Positions 15,503 through 24,205 of a DNA stretch of 46,307 nucleotides are shown here, piece by piece. This DNA comes from Acidobacteriaceae bacterium. GTDB taxonomy: Bacteria; Acidobacteriota; Terriglobia; Terriglobales; Acidobacteriaceae. Where the stretch lies: positions 1 through 46,307 of the forward strand of contig PLJN01000144.1 in NCBI GenBank assembly GCA_003140235.1, given 5' to 3'. Numbering within the stretch: position 1 is the first letter of the stretch; the number at the start of each line of letters is the position of its first letter. The translations under genes and the position numbers were made by a program. The notes beneath the pieces were generated by a model, which was given only the letters and a program-made list of their open reading frames with translations, made no database searches and had not been told where the DNA came from.

Positions 15503-17245
15503 TCATTTCACCTTCAACACCACAGCCGTCTGATCATCAAACACCGGAGCGCCTGCGGAAAACTCTTCTGCTGCCTGGAAGAGGGCATCGGCGATTTCTT
15601 TCGCGCTCTTGTGGCAATTGCTTGAGATCACGCGCTCGGCGCGGGTCCGTCCAAACTGTTCGTCTTTGGAATTGCTGGCGTCCACAATGCCGTCGCTGAA
15701 GAAAACGAAGACATCCCCGGGGTGGGCGTGGATCGTGATTTCGTCGTATGTAACATCTTCGAACATGCCTAGCGGCAATCCGGCGGCTTCGATCATGTGG
15801 GCATGGCCGTCATGGCAGTAGATAGGACGCGGCAACCCGGAGTTGGACACGCGCATGATCTTTTGTTCGTCGTCCCAGAGGGCGCACGTCATCACGACGT
15901 ACTGTGCGTCCAGGCGGCGCTGGTTGAGCGACTGGTTCACGGCCTTGAGCATCTCCGCGGGCGGGGGCTCGTTGTGCGCCAGACTACGAAGAATTCCGCT
16001 GACCAGTGCCGCATACAGCGCTGCCGGCGCGCCTTTACCACTCACGTCACAGATCACGATACAGGCGCGCGGCGATTTATATTCGAGAAAGTCGTACATA
16101 TCGCCGCCGATGGCGTGGGCCGGGTTGAATCGGGCAGCGAGTTCGGAACCGGGCAGGCTGGGACAAGCCGGTGGCAATAAATGATGCTGGACTTCGCGCG
16201 CCATGGCCAGGTCGCGCTCCATGCGCTGTTCTTCGCGCGCCAGCCGCTCATACAATCGCGCGTTTTCGATGGCTACGGCAACCTGCGCTCCCAGTGTGCC
16301 GATGATGCGCACGTGGTCTTCCGTAAAGTATCCGCGCCGTGTGTGCTCGAGGTCGAGCACGCCAATGACTTCATCTTTATAAATCAGCGGAACGCAAAGT
16401 TCGGAGTGGGTCTCCGGATTGAGCTTGATGTAGCGGTGGTCTTTGCTCACGTCCGGGACCAGAATCGTTTCTCGAAGTTCCGCGGCTGCTCCGACCAGCC
16501 CTCGGCCGAGGGGGATGTCATGCTTGATATGAATGTTTTCTTTGAAGCGCAGGGAAAATCGGTGTACCAGTTTCTGTTTGCTCTCATCCACCAGCAGGAT
16601 GGAAAACATCTGGTAATCAATCACCTTTAGCAGCAGATCGCCGATGCGTTTCAGCAACTGGTCGAGATTCAGGATGGACGTAAACTCGCGGCTGATTTCG
16701 TTCAACAAAGCCAGCGTGTTGGCCTGACGCACAATACGTGTATAGAGCCGCGCATTTTCCAGACTCACGGCAATGCGCGAGGCGATCAGCGTGAGCAGGC
16801 GCGCATGTTCTTCCTTGAAGTAGTCGCGGACAGGGGCTTCAATGTTGATCACGCCGATGACCCGGTTCTTATTGATCAACGGTACGGCGAGTTCGGAACG
16901 TGCGCGCGCCACGCCCTCAATGTAGTGTGATTCCTTGGTGACGTCATTTACCAGGATGGTCCTGCGCTCTTTCACGGCGCGGCCGGTCACTCCTTCTCCA
17001 ACTTTCACGCGCAGACGGTCCGCCACTTCCGGCGGGTAGCCGATTTGGAAGCGAAACCGCAGTTCCTGTGTGCGCTCGTTCAGCAGAAGAATGGAGAAGA
17101 TTTCGTAATCTATGACCCGTTTGACCACCTCCGCCACGCGCTGGAGCAGCGTGTCCATATCCAGCGTGGTGTTAAGCACGTCGGCCACTTCGACGAGAAG
17201 AGACTCAACGTCTACGCGCCGCGGCGATGAAAGAGACTTTGCCAT
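15503..17245 (-). CDS. GAF-GAF-SpoIIE (PP2C) serine phosphatase
   Basis: A 580-residue cytoplasmic signalling protein. Two GAF sensory domains (about 20-165 and 185-335), both with the GEGVTGRAVKERRTILVNDV-like pattern and ending SLENARLYTR / AIENARLYERL, are followed by a short coiled linker (EQRMERDLAMAREVQHHLLPP) and an RsbU/SpoIIE-type PP2C domain (about 365-578). Metal-binding acidic residues are visible in GGDMYDF, CDVSGKGAPAAL, FFSDGIVDA and DDQTAVV. Such proteins usually dephosphorylate an anti-sigma-factor antagonist; none is adjacent. No transmembrane segment. I chose the ATG at 17243-17245; an in-frame TTG lies three codons upstream. Confidence 0.92.
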   Translation of the reverse strand: MAKSLSSPRRVDVESLLVEVADVLNTTLDMDTLLQRVAEVVKRVIDYEIFSILLLNERTQELRFRFQIGYPPEVADRLRVKVGEGVTGRAVKERRTILVNDVTKESHYIEGVARARSELAVPLINKNRVIGVINIEAPVRDYFKEEHARLLTLIASRIAVSLENARLYTRIVRQANTLALLNEISREFTSILNLDQLLKRIGDLLLKVIDYQMFSILLVDESKQKLVHRFSLRFKENIHIKHDIPLGRGLVGAAAELRETILVPDVSKDHRYIKLNPETHSELCVPLIYKDEVIGVLDLEHTRRGYFTEDHVRIIGTLGAQVAVAIENARLYERLAREEQRMERDLAMAREVQHHLLPPACPSLPGSELAARFNPAHAIGGDMYDFLEYKSPRACIVICDVSGKGAPAALYAALVSGILRSLAHNEPPPAEMLKAVNQSLNQRRLDAQYVVMTCALWDDEQKIMRVSNSGLPRPIYCHDGHAHMIEAAGLPLGMFEDVTYDEITIHAHPGDVFVFFSDGIVDASNSKDEQFGRTRAERVISSNCHKSAKEIADALFQAAEEFSAGAPVFDDQTAVVLKVK

Positions 17246-17350
17246 AAAATCCAACTATTTATGATAGCAGCGTTCAGTGTGGCGTTCGGACGGTGAACGA
17301 TTTGTGAATTGTGAATTTCCGGCAACAAATGCTGCGTTGCTGTGCGGTTC

Positions 17351-18064
17351 TCAGAGATGAAACTCGGGCGCACCCAACTCACGCACGATAGCCACGCTGC
17401 TGGTGGCGCCGATGCGGTCAGCTCCGGCGTCGAGTACGGCGTTGGCGGCGGCTGCGGTGCGGATGTCGCCGGAAGCCTTGATCCCCGCCCGGTCGCCCAC
17501 GACGCCGCGCATCAGGGAGACGTCGTCAGCCGCAGCGGCGCCCAGGAAGCCGGGTGCCGTTTTCACAAAATCAGCCCCGCCCGCCAGGCTAAGTTCGAAA
17601 CTTAGGATTTTTTCTTCCAGACTCAGCAGAGGGGTCTCCAGGATTACTGTGAGAAGGGCGCCGCCAGCGTGAACGACATCAGCGACAGCGGCGATATCGT
17701 TCTGCACCGCCACCCGGTCACCTGACTTCAACGCTCCGATGTTCATGACCATTTCCAACTCATGTGCGCCGACACGAATTGCCTCTGCAGCTTCAAAGCG
17801 CTTGACGGTGGTGTGATTGGTGCCCAGAGGGAAGCCGATGGTTGTTGCTACTCGGACTGGTGATCCCCGTAAAACAGCGGAAGCCACGCTGGTCCACCAC
17901 GGGTTTACGCATACGCCGACAAAACCGAAATAGGCAGCCTCTTCACACAGACGGACAATCTGGTCGCGAGTAGCTTCTGATTTGAGGAGAGTGTGGTCGA
18001 TACAGCCGGCTAGCGCCTGCCACCCTCTGACCTGCGGTTGCGGAGGAGAGAGAACCTGGGACAT
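17351..18064 (-). CDS. deoC: Deoxyribose-phosphate aldolase
   Basis: A 237-residue class I aldolase splitting 2-deoxyribose 5-phosphate into acetaldehyde and glyceraldehyde 3-phosphate during deoxynucleoside breakdown. Lys168 in FVKTAPGF is the Schiff-base lysine and Lys196 in GIKASGDIR the second active-site lysine. CIDHTLLKSEAT, VGVCVNPWW and TIGFPLG are typical. The catalytic-relay aspartate of the usual EIDMV-N segment appears as Glu104 (LEMVMNIGALKSG), a conservative change. Located 48 nt downstream of hpt on the same strand, which gives a nucleoside-salvage pair. Confidence 0.94.
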   Translation of the reverse strand: MSQVLSPPQPQVRGWQALAGCIDHTLLKSEATRDQIVRLCEEAAYFGFVGVCVNPWWTSVASAVLRGSPVRVATTIGFPLGTNHTTVKRFEAAEAIRVGAHELEMVMNIGALKSGDRVAVQNDIAAVADVVHAGGALLTVILETPLLSLEEKILSFELSLAGGADFVKTAPGFLGAAAADDVSLMRGVVGDRAGIKASGDIRTAAAANAVLDAGADRIGATSSVAIVRELGAPEFHL

Positions 18065-18112
18065 CCAGAAGTGATTGTACCACCGTCGCAGTTTCGTTTT
18101 AGTAGCGCTTTT

Positions 18113-18634
18113 TTATCCAGCCGCGCCGTCGGGTAGCACACAAACGTCGGGCAGGTTGCGATAGCGTTCATTAAAGTCGAGGCCGTAACCAACCACGAAT
18201 TTGTCGGGAATCACAAAGCCCACATAGTCGGCGCCGATCGGCACCACGCGGCGGGAGGTCTTATCGAGCAGGGCGGCGATCTTCAATGCCTTAGGCTGAC
18301 GCGCTCCCAGGACTTTCTTGAGGAACGTGAGCGTGTAGCCCGTGTCGAGAATGTCCTCCACAAGAATGACGTTCCGGTCCTGTAGACGTGTAGTCACGTC
18401 CTTGATGAGCTGGACCTCTCCCGTGCTTTCTTTCTTGTCGCCGTAGCTGCGGACAGCGATGAAATCAAAGGTGGCGTCCAGCGAGATTTGCCGGGCCAGA
18501 TCACTTAGGAAAAGACATGCCCCTTTTAACACTCCGATCAGGACGACGGACTCTCCGGCAAAATCATGGGTTATCTGCTGCCCCATTTGGGCCACCGCTC
18601 CGGCAATTTGCTCACGGGTAATGAGAGTTTCCAT
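18113..18634 (-). CDS. hpt: Hypoxanthine phosphoribosyltransferase
   Basis: A 173-residue purine-salvage enzyme making IMP/GMP from hypoxanthine/guanine and PRPP. The PRPP-binding motif is NVILVEDILDTGYTL; VLIGVLKGACLFLSDL, the RSYGDKKESTGEVQ flexible loop and DYVGFVIPDKFVVGYGLDFNERYRNLP are standard. The ATG at 18632-18634 (complement) gives the expected amino terminus (METLITREQIA); the frame continues open upstream but into the oppositely oriented hydrolase gene. Followed by deoC. Confidence 0.95.
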   Translation of the reverse strand: METLITREQIAGAVAQMGQQITHDFAGESVVLIGVLKGACLFLSDLARQISLDATFDFIAVRSYGDKKESTGEVQLIKDVTTRLQDRNVILVEDILDTGYTLTFLKKVLGARQPKALKIAALLDKTSRRVVPIGADYVGFVIPDKFVVGYGLDFNERYRNLPDVCVLPDGAAG

Positions 18635-18859
18635 GCTTGGGATTGTCTCATAAGAGTACCGCTGATCGGTGTTACGGACCAAGCTCCGGTACCAATGGAT
18701 CACGGTTGCTGCTAGAATTTCCTTACGTGAGAGCTCTCGGGGCCCAAGGCGGGACGTCCCGAGCAGTTTTCTACTCCCCCGCGGGCTGATCAAAAAACAG
18801 TAATCGTTGCAACCGGGCTGTCCGGTGCATTGAATCTTGCAGTCAAGGAAAATGCGCGC
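18635..18859. other. Divergent promoter region with palindromes
   Basis: Lies between hpt (minus) and the UPF0173 gene (plus). Two perfect palindromes occur close together: GAGAGCTCTC at 18729-18738 and CGGGACGTCCCG at 18750-18761. They also allow a larger GCTCTCGGG/CCCGAGC hairpin. TAGAAT near 18715 is a possible plus-strand -10 box, which would put the palindromes in the leader. No assigned regulator. Confidence 0.45.
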
Positions 18860-19582
18860 ATGAAACTGAATGGAATCAAGCTGACGTGGCTGGGCCATGG
18901 AACTTTTTTGCTGGAGACACCAGGAGGGAAGAAAGTCCTGATTGATCCCTGGGTCATGAATAATCCGTTTACGCCTGCCGACAAGAAAAGCTTCGACAAA
19001 ATTGACGTTATGCTCTGTACGCACGGCCACGGGGACCACATTGGTGACGCGGTGGAATTGGCCAAGAAACACAATCCCAGCGTCGTAGGCGTCTACGAGT
19101 TGTGCCTGTGGTTGCAGAAAAAAGGTGTTGAGCGCGTTGTTCCCATGAACAAAGGCGGGTCGCAGAAAGTTGCCGACATATGGGTGACCATGGTCCATGC
19201 CGATCATTCTTGTGGCATCGAGGACGACGGCCAGATCATTTATGGCGGTGAGGCCTGCGGCTTCGTCATACAGTGTGAGAACGGTGTCAGGATTTATCAC
19301 TCCGGCGACACCAACGTGTTCGGCGACATGCAAATCATCCATGACCTGTACCAGCCCCATGTGGCTATCATGCCGATCGGCGATGTCTTCACCATGGGCC
19401 CACGGGAAGCCGCCTACGCCTGCCGTCTGCTGAAACCCAAGGCGGTCATTCCCATGCACTTTGGGTCGTTTTCCGTCCTCACTGGTGTACCCGAGGAGTT
19501 GGAGCGCCGGATCAAAGATATGGGCATCGAACTCATCACGCTGGAACCGGGCGAGACTTACTCAGGGGAGACGAATTCCTGA
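18860..19582 (+). CDS. UPF0173-type metallo-beta-lactamase-fold metal-dependent hydrolase
   Basis: A 240-residue protein with the zinc-binding signature THGHGDHIGD (HxHxDH), preceded by LTWLGHGTFLLETPGGKKVLIDPW and followed by IYHSGDTNVFGDM and IPMHFGSF, which match the UPF0173 group. Function of the group is unknown; a hydrolase acting on a phosphoester or lactone is the usual guess. The start ATG at 18860 is favoured because MKLNGIKLTWLGH is the family amino terminus; an in-frame TTG at 18830 is possible. Its stop overlaps the next start (TGATG), so it is coupled to the O-methyltransferase. Confidence 0.9.
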   Translation: MKLNGIKLTWLGHGTFLLETPGGKKVLIDPWVMNNPFTPADKKSFDKIDVMLCTHGHGDHIGDAVELAKKHNPSVVGVYELCLWLQKKGVERVVPMNKGGSQKVADIWVTMVHADHSCGIEDDGQIIYGGEACGFVIQCENGVRIYHSGDTNVFGDMQIIHDLYQPHVAIMPIGDVFTMGPREAAYACRLLKPKAVIPMHFGSFSVLTGVPEELERRIKDMGIELITLEPGETYSGETNS

Positions 19583-20214
19583 TGCCCGGAATTATCGATG
19601 CTGCCGTTGAAAAATATCTCTACGACATTCTGCCGGTGCGTGATCCCGTACTGTCCGAGATGGAAGAGCAGGCCGCGAAGCGAAACATTCCTATCGTCGG
19701 TCCAGCCGTAGCCAGGGTGTTTTACCAGTATGCCCGCCTGATCAACGCCAAAAGGGTCTTTGAACTGGGTTCCGCCATTGGGTATTCGACCATTTGGTGG
19801 GCGCGCGCTGTGGGTGATGGTGGTGAAGTTTTCTATACCGACGGTGACAAGAAGAATGCTGCCGAAGCTCGCCAGTACTTCCAACGCACTGGCGTTGAAG
19901 ACCGCATACGCGTCGAAGTCGGTGATGCGCTCGAACTGCTTTCCGAACAAAAACAGGAATTCGACATCATCTTCAACGACGTAGACAAGGAAGACTACCC
20001 GCGTGTTCTGCATCTGGTATGCAGCCGATTGCGGCGAGGCGGATTGTTCATCACCGACAATGTCTTATGGAGTGGACGGGTGGCGCAAGAGAAACCAGAT
20101 TTACTGACCACCCGCGCTATCCAGGAATTTAATCAGCGCCTGTATGCCATGCCAGAATTCTTTACCACAATTCTGCCGCTGCGGGATGGAGTGTCGGTGA
20201 GTGTGAAGCTGTAG
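19582..20214 (+). CDS. O-methyltransferase family 3 (CCoAMT-like)
   Basis: A 210-residue SAM-dependent methyltransferase. The SAM-binding loop is VFELGSAIGYSTIWWA, the second acidic strand is VFYTDGDKKN, and IIFNDVDKEDYPRV supplies the metal-binding Asp-Asn type motif of the catechol/caffeoyl-CoA O-methyltransferase family; GLFITDNVLWSGRV is also typical. Some bacterial members methylate tRNA (TrmR) and others small catechols; the sequence does not decide. The ATG shares one base with the upstream stop codon. Confidence 0.88.
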   Translation: MPGIIDAAVEKYLYDILPVRDPVLSEMEEQAAKRNIPIVGPAVARVFYQYARLINAKRVFELGSAIGYSTIWWARAVGDGGEVFYTDGDKKNAAEARQYFQRTGVEDRIRVEVGDALELLSEQKQEFDIIFNDVDKEDYPRVLHLVCSRLRRGGLFITDNVLWSGRVAQEKPDLLTTRAIQEFNQRLYAMPEFFTTILPLRDGVSVSVKL

Positions 20215-20226
20215 CTTCTTCTGAAA

Positions 20227-20381
20227 CCCCGAGCGCCTGGCGAGGGGTCCCTGTCATCACAAATACTTTTGGCCGGGAATTATCGCGAGTCCGGATTCCC
20301 GAGATTCATCCGCGCTCATTCGCGATAATTCGCGGCTAAGGTTCTTCTTGACGATAGAGACCCCTCGCTAGCCGCTCGGGG
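20227..20381. repeat. Nested inverted repeat between convergent genes
   Basis: Outer arms 20227-20249 and 20359-20381 pair with 21 of 23 bases matching (CCCCGAGCG... against ...CGCTCGGGG). Inner arms 20272-20288 and 20320-20336 pair with 16 of 17 matching, centred on AATTATCGCGA. The element fills the gap between the converging O-methyltransferase and deacetylase genes and may act as a bidirectional terminator, although no long T run follows it. Confidence 0.8.
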
Positions 20382-20392
20382 CTTTGGGAAAA

Positions 20393-21154
20393 TCACACCG
20401 ACTTCACCGGAATAAGCGTAACGTCCTCCACCAGACCAACTTCCTTTTGCAGGAAAGGCTCAGCGTATTTCACTCCGGCGAGCAACCCATACGACATCGC
20501 CATGGTCTCAATCCGCTGTCGAATTTCAGCGGAAGCAGGGAAAAGCTGGTTGCCTGATTCCTGGTCCGCGTATTGGGACTTATAGGCCATCAGCGACTGC
20601 AGGCGTGCTTCGAATTGTTCGGTGATGTCCACAACAAACGTGGGACGAATGTCGTAGTAGAGCGTTGCGTATATCACCTTAAACGGACGATGCGGCGGCA
20701 GCGCGGAGATAGGATGATCTTCTGGGCTGCCGTGCGCCGGCGTCTTGCCCAGTTTCGTCAGCCCAGCCAGGAACACAGCTTCGTAGCCTAAAGTTGAAGT
20801 GTTGTAGTGGTCCGGATGGCGGCCCTGCCAGTACGGCAGTATCACCACGCGAGGTCGCTGCTCACGTATGACATGGGCGATTTTCAGCCGGTTTTCCCAC
20901 GTGTTTTCCACACGGCCGTCCGGAATGTCGAGCGCCTGACGGAAACTCACTTTTAGGATACGGGCCGCTTCCGCTGCTTCGCGGGCGCGGTCGCCGGCTG
21001 TGCCGCGTGTTCCCATTTCGCCCTGGGTCAGGTCAAGAATGCCGGTGCGATGGCCGCGTTCGGCCATTTTGAGCAGTGTGCCGCCGCAGGTCTGCTCCAC
21101 GTCGTCGCGGTGCGCGGCGATGGCTAGCACGTCGAGAAAAGGGTCTCTGCTCAT
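20393..21154 (-). CDS. bshB1: PIG-L/BshB1-type N-acetylglucosaminyl deacetylase
   Basis: A 253-residue LmbE/PIG-L zinc deacetylase. The family motif AHPDD appears as AHRDDVE (His15, Asp17, Asp18), keeping the metal and catalytic residues, and GRHPDHYNTS supplies the third metal ligand. TGILDLTQGEMGTRGTAGDR and AVFLAGLTKL closely match BshB1 enzymes, which deacetylate GlcNAc-malate in bacillithiol synthesis. The ATG at 21152-21154 (complement) is preferred, since DVLAIAAHRDD then sits at the normal distance. No bshA or bshC is in this window, so the pathway is inferred from family similarity only. Confidence 0.82.
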   Translation of the reverse strand: MSRDPFLDVLAIAAHRDDVEQTCGGTLLKMAERGHRTGILDLTQGEMGTRGTAGDRAREAAEAARILKVSFRQALDIPDGRVENTWENRLKIAHVIREQRPRVVILPYWQGRHPDHYNTSTLGYEAVFLAGLTKLGKTPAHGSPEDHPISALPPHRPFKVIYATLYYDIRPTFVVDITEQFEARLQSLMAYKSQYADQESGNQLFPASAEIRQRIETMAMSYGLLAGVKYAEPFLQKEVGLVEDVTLIPVKSV

Positions 21155-21340
21155 GACTACGGATACAACGCTACTGTAAATTACCGGCGGCTGTTCTGAA
21201 TAGCGAACCACCAACCTCGACCGCGGTACAATCAACTAGGAAGGGGCGGTTCCGGACCGCTCGCACGCTCTGCACCATTCATGAGGCAATTGAAGGACTT
21301 GTCAGGTCCTCGGGCCTTGTATATCGTAATAGGCTCGTCT

Positions 21341-22198
21341 ATGTCCTCTGTACCTCAACGAATCCAGCGACTCGCGAACGATTTCTCCAAATCAGTTGCC
21401 AAGCTGAAACATGAGATATCGCCGAAGAGCGTACACCACCTGCGCACCACCATTCGCAGAATGGAAAGCCTGATCGACTATGTCCATCCTGAGCTGGAAA
21501 AGAAGCAGCGCAAGGTCTTGAAAGAGCTGGCCAGCCTGCGCAGGCGTGCGGGCAGAGTCCGAGACCTGGACATTCAAGCCGGCCTTTTGGACGCGATTGC
21601 CAACGGATCAACCGCGGCCGACCGTCGGGTGCTGAAGGACTTGTTGCTCAGAAAACGTGAACGTCAGGCACGTCGGCTCGCAGAGACCGTCGCGACCCTA
21701 CGCCGGCCGAGACTATTTGCCTGGATAAAAGCCAGCGTGATTGCAAAGGAAGTCAGCCCCAATGCCGCCGACGAGGCGGCAAATCCCTTGGACCAGGCCA
21801 CGGCCGCACTCGCCAAACTGGCGACGAAGGTCCACTCGTCGGACCTGAAGCCCAAACGCCTGCATGAAATGCGCATCAAGATGAAGCGTATGCGCTACCT
21901 TGCGGAGGTTGCCGAAGAGTCCGCGGATCAACTGCGCTTTTTGGAACAAATGAAATCAGTCCAGGATGCCATTGGCGAATGGCACGACTGGGAAACCCTG
22001 GCGGAGACCGCGGAAAAACTTTTCGGGGACCGCATGAATTGCGCCCTGCTGGTGGAAATACGGTCTTTATATTCAGCCAGACATTCAGCCGCTGCGTCCG
22101 CCGTTGCGCGTCTGCTTGCGCAGTATGCTCCGCCAGCCGCCAAGAAACAGCCCCGTTCCTCCAACAAGGAACAGAGCGCTCAACAGAGCGCTTCGTAG
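21341..22198 (+). CDS. CHAD-domain protein
   Basis: A 285-residue, strongly basic alpha-helical protein. CHAD domains bind polyphosphate through conserved histidines and basic residues; here VHHLRTTIRRMESLIDY (first repeat) and LHEMRIKMKRMRYLAEV (second repeat) are the two signature helices. The carboxy terminus is a low-complexity Gln/Ser/Lys tail. An earlier in-frame ATG at 21281 would add 20 residues; neither start has a good ribosome-binding site. The exopolyphosphatase gene follows after 10 nt, and ppk1 and sixA lie just beyond, which fits a polyphosphate role. Confidence 0.9.
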   Translation: MSSVPQRIQRLANDFSKSVAKLKHEISPKSVHHLRTTIRRMESLIDYVHPELEKKQRKVLKELASLRRRAGRVRDLDIQAGLLDAIANGSTAADRRVLKDLLLRKRERQARRLAETVATLRRPRLFAWIKASVIAKEVSPNAADEAANPLDQATAALAKLATKVHSSDLKPKRLHEMRIKMKRMRYLAEVAEESADQLRFLEQMKSVQDAIGEWHDWETLAETAEKLFGDRMNCALLVEIRSLYSARHSAAASAVARLLAQYAPPAAKKQPRSSNKEQSAQQSAS

Positions 22199-22208
22199 GT
22201 TGTAAGTC

Positions 22209-23723
22209 ATGCCCGTCTTTGCCGCGGTTGATATCGGTTCCAACTCCGTCCGTTTAAGCATTGCAGAATTAGTGCGCGGCCGGCTGGTCTCGCTGCATCA
22301 GGATCGCGAAGTCACCCGCCTGGGTGAAGGTGTTTTTCGCGATGGCAATCTTGGTCCGCAGGCCATGGCGCACACGCTCAAGGTGCTGCGGCGTTTTCAT
22401 CGTACCGTCCAAAGTTACGCCGTGGACCGCACACGTGTGGTGGCGACGAGCGCGCTTCGCGATAGCAACAACGGCCGCGTCTTTGCCGAGTGGGTGAAGT
22501 CAGCCACCGGCTGGAACACGGAAATTATTTCCGGACTGGAAGAAGGCCGACTCATTCACCTCGCGGTCGTGGCCAACCTTCGCGGGCGTCCGGCTCGCCT
22601 GCTGCTCATGGACCTGGGCGGCGGAAGCTGCGAACTCACACTCTCTGAAAAAGGACATATCAAGGAGATCGTTACGCTTCCCCTGGGCGCCGTGCGCTTG
22701 ACGCAGGAGTTCATCCGGCACGATCCGCCGACCAAAGATGAACTGAAGCGTCTGCACAAGTTCATTGCCGAGGAAGCGGCGCGCATTCCCCGGCAACTGG
22801 CACATGCGGGTGTCCGCGTTGTGGTTGCAACCTCCGGTACGGCGGCGGCGCTGCTCGATGCAGCTCGTTCGCTCAAGCTGGCGCGGACTGACGTTTCGTT
22901 GCTGGCTGTGACCAAGCTTTCAAAGCGGCTGGCCAAACTCACCTACCGCCAGCGCGCCATCATCAAAGGCATCAACGCGAAGCGGGCGGAAATTGTGATC
23001 GCCGGTGCCGCAGTCTACGCGCAAGTGCTGGCGCGTTGTGGACTCAAAGGTTTTCGTTATTCGCCGCTGGGACTGCGCGACGGAATTCTTGCGCAAATGG
23101 CGGCCGAGTATGACCGCCGCACGCGGTCGCACAAGCAGTTGGAGTCTGACCGCTGGGACATTCTGATGACCACCAGCGCGCGCTATCGCATTGACCAGGA
23201 CCACGCCGACCATGTGCGCAAGCTGGCGTTGTCACTGTTTGACCAGACTCGATCCATGCACCGGCTGGATAAAAGTTTCCGTGAATGGATTTCGGCGGCA
23301 GCCATGCTGCATGAAGTTGGCAATTACGTGAACCCAGCGGGGCGGCACCGGCACACGCATTACATTATTTCCCATTCTGAATTGTTCGGTTTCACTCCGT
23401 TGCAGCGGGCCGTCATTGCTACCGTCGCGCGATTTCAAGGCAATTCCAAGCCGCAACTGCGCGACCGCTTGATCAAAGCTCTTCCGGCGCAGGTGCGGTC
23501 AGACGTGATTAAGGCCACCGCCATCCTGCGGGTAGCGCGAGCGTTGAACCAGGGACGCCGTGCTGCCGTCCATTCTTTTCGGACAGCGGCCCGGGATGGG
23601 CAGATCACCATTAGCGTTAAAGCCATCCGCAGCGGAGCAGATCTGGAAATATGGGCCGGTGAAAAAGAAATCCCTTATTTCCGGGAAGTTTTTGGACGGG
23701 AACTCATCTTTAAGCTGGTCTGA
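22209..23723 (+). CDS. ppx: Exopolyphosphatase (Ppx/GppA family) with C-terminal HD domain
   Basis: A 504-residue ASKHA-fold phosphatase. The phosphate-1 loop is AAVDIGSNSVRLSIAE, the middle motif GLEEGRLI and the phosphate-2 loop LLMDLGGGSCEL, as in Ppx/GppA enzymes that hydrolyse polyphosphate or pppGpp. Residues from about 315 form an HD-type helical domain (DQDHADHVRKLALSLFDQT, AAMLHEVGNYV, HTHYIISHSEL). The context of CHAD upstream and sixA-ppk1 facing it favours polyphosphate as substrate. Its last 49 bp overlap the 3' end of sixA on the opposite strand. Confidence 0.92.
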   Translation: MPVFAAVDIGSNSVRLSIAELVRGRLVSLHQDREVTRLGEGVFRDGNLGPQAMAHTLKVLRRFHRTVQSYAVDRTRVVATSALRDSNNGRVFAEWVKSATGWNTEIISGLEEGRLIHLAVVANLRGRPARLLLMDLGGGSCELTLSEKGHIKEIVTLPLGAVRLTQEFIRHDPPTKDELKRLHKFIAEEAARIPRQLAHAGVRVVVATSGTAAALLDAARSLKLARTDVSLLAVTKLSKRLAKLTYRQRAIIKGINAKRAEIVIAGAAVYAQVLARCGLKGFRYSPLGLRDGILAQMAAEYDRRTRSHKQLESDRWDILMTTSARYRIDQDHADHVRKLALSLFDQTRSMHRLDKSFREWISAAAMLHEVGNYVNPAGRHRHTHYIISHSELFGFTPLQRAVIATVARFQGNSKPQLRDRLIKALPAQVRSDVIKATAILRVARALNQGRRAAVHSFRTAARDGQITISVKAIRSGADLEIWAGEKEIPYFREVFGRELIFKLV

Positions 23724-24205
23724 AGCGAGCGCGCAATCTTGGGTGTGACCATCCAGTGCAGCGTTCCGGTGCGGCCGTTCACATCCACTTTGGCCACCGC
23801 GCCCTTCTTGAATTCAATATGCGCAGCCCCGGCGGCCCCGGCGATGGTCTTGCTCAGGAACTCCGTAAAGTTGGGATTGTGTCCCACCACCACGATGGCT
23901 TCGTGCTTCTTGCAGCGCGCAAGCAAAGCTTGAAACTGGTCATACTCGCCGTCCGGACGCAGCGCGTCATCTTTTTGTACCGGACTCTCAAAGGCCAGTT
24001 CATTGGCCAGCAGGGAAGCAGTCTGCATGGCGCGCTTCAAGGGGCTGCTGATGATCTGTTCGACTTGCACGTCGAGGTTGGCAAGCATGCGTCCGATGTA
24101 TCGTGCCTGGAGAATCCCCTCTTCGTCCAGGGGACGGCGCTCGTCTTTCTTGGGACTGAGCAGTTTTTTCCCGGCGGATGCGTGACGCAAGAAATAAAGA
24201 ATCAT
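23675..24205 (-). CDS. sixA: SixA-type phosphohistidine phosphatase
   Basis: A 176-residue histidine phosphatase (phosphoglycerate-mutase-like). The catalytic RHG-type motif is LRHASAG with His8; RPLDEEGILQARYIGRML, ISSPLKRAMQTA and VVVGHNPNFTEFL with the second histidine are clear. Members remove phosphate from phosphohistidine on proteins. Its ATG overlaps the ppk1 stop as ATGA, so it is translated with ppk1, whose product forms a phosphohistidine intermediate. The 3' end overlaps ppx by 49 bp. Confidence 0.92.
   Translation of the reverse strand: MILYFLRHASAGKKLLSPKKDERRPLDEEGILQARYIGRMLANLDVQVEQIISSPLKRAMQTASLLANELAFESPVQKDDALRPDGEYDQFQALLARCKKHEAIVVVGHNPNFTEFLSKTIAGAAGAAHIEFKKGAVAKVDVNGRTGTLHWMVTPKIARSLQTSLKMSSRPKTSRK

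Noticed and set aside
18635-19459. Long upstream extension of the hpt reading frame
   Set aside because: It runs antisense through the UPF0173 gene; the normal amino terminus starts at 18634.
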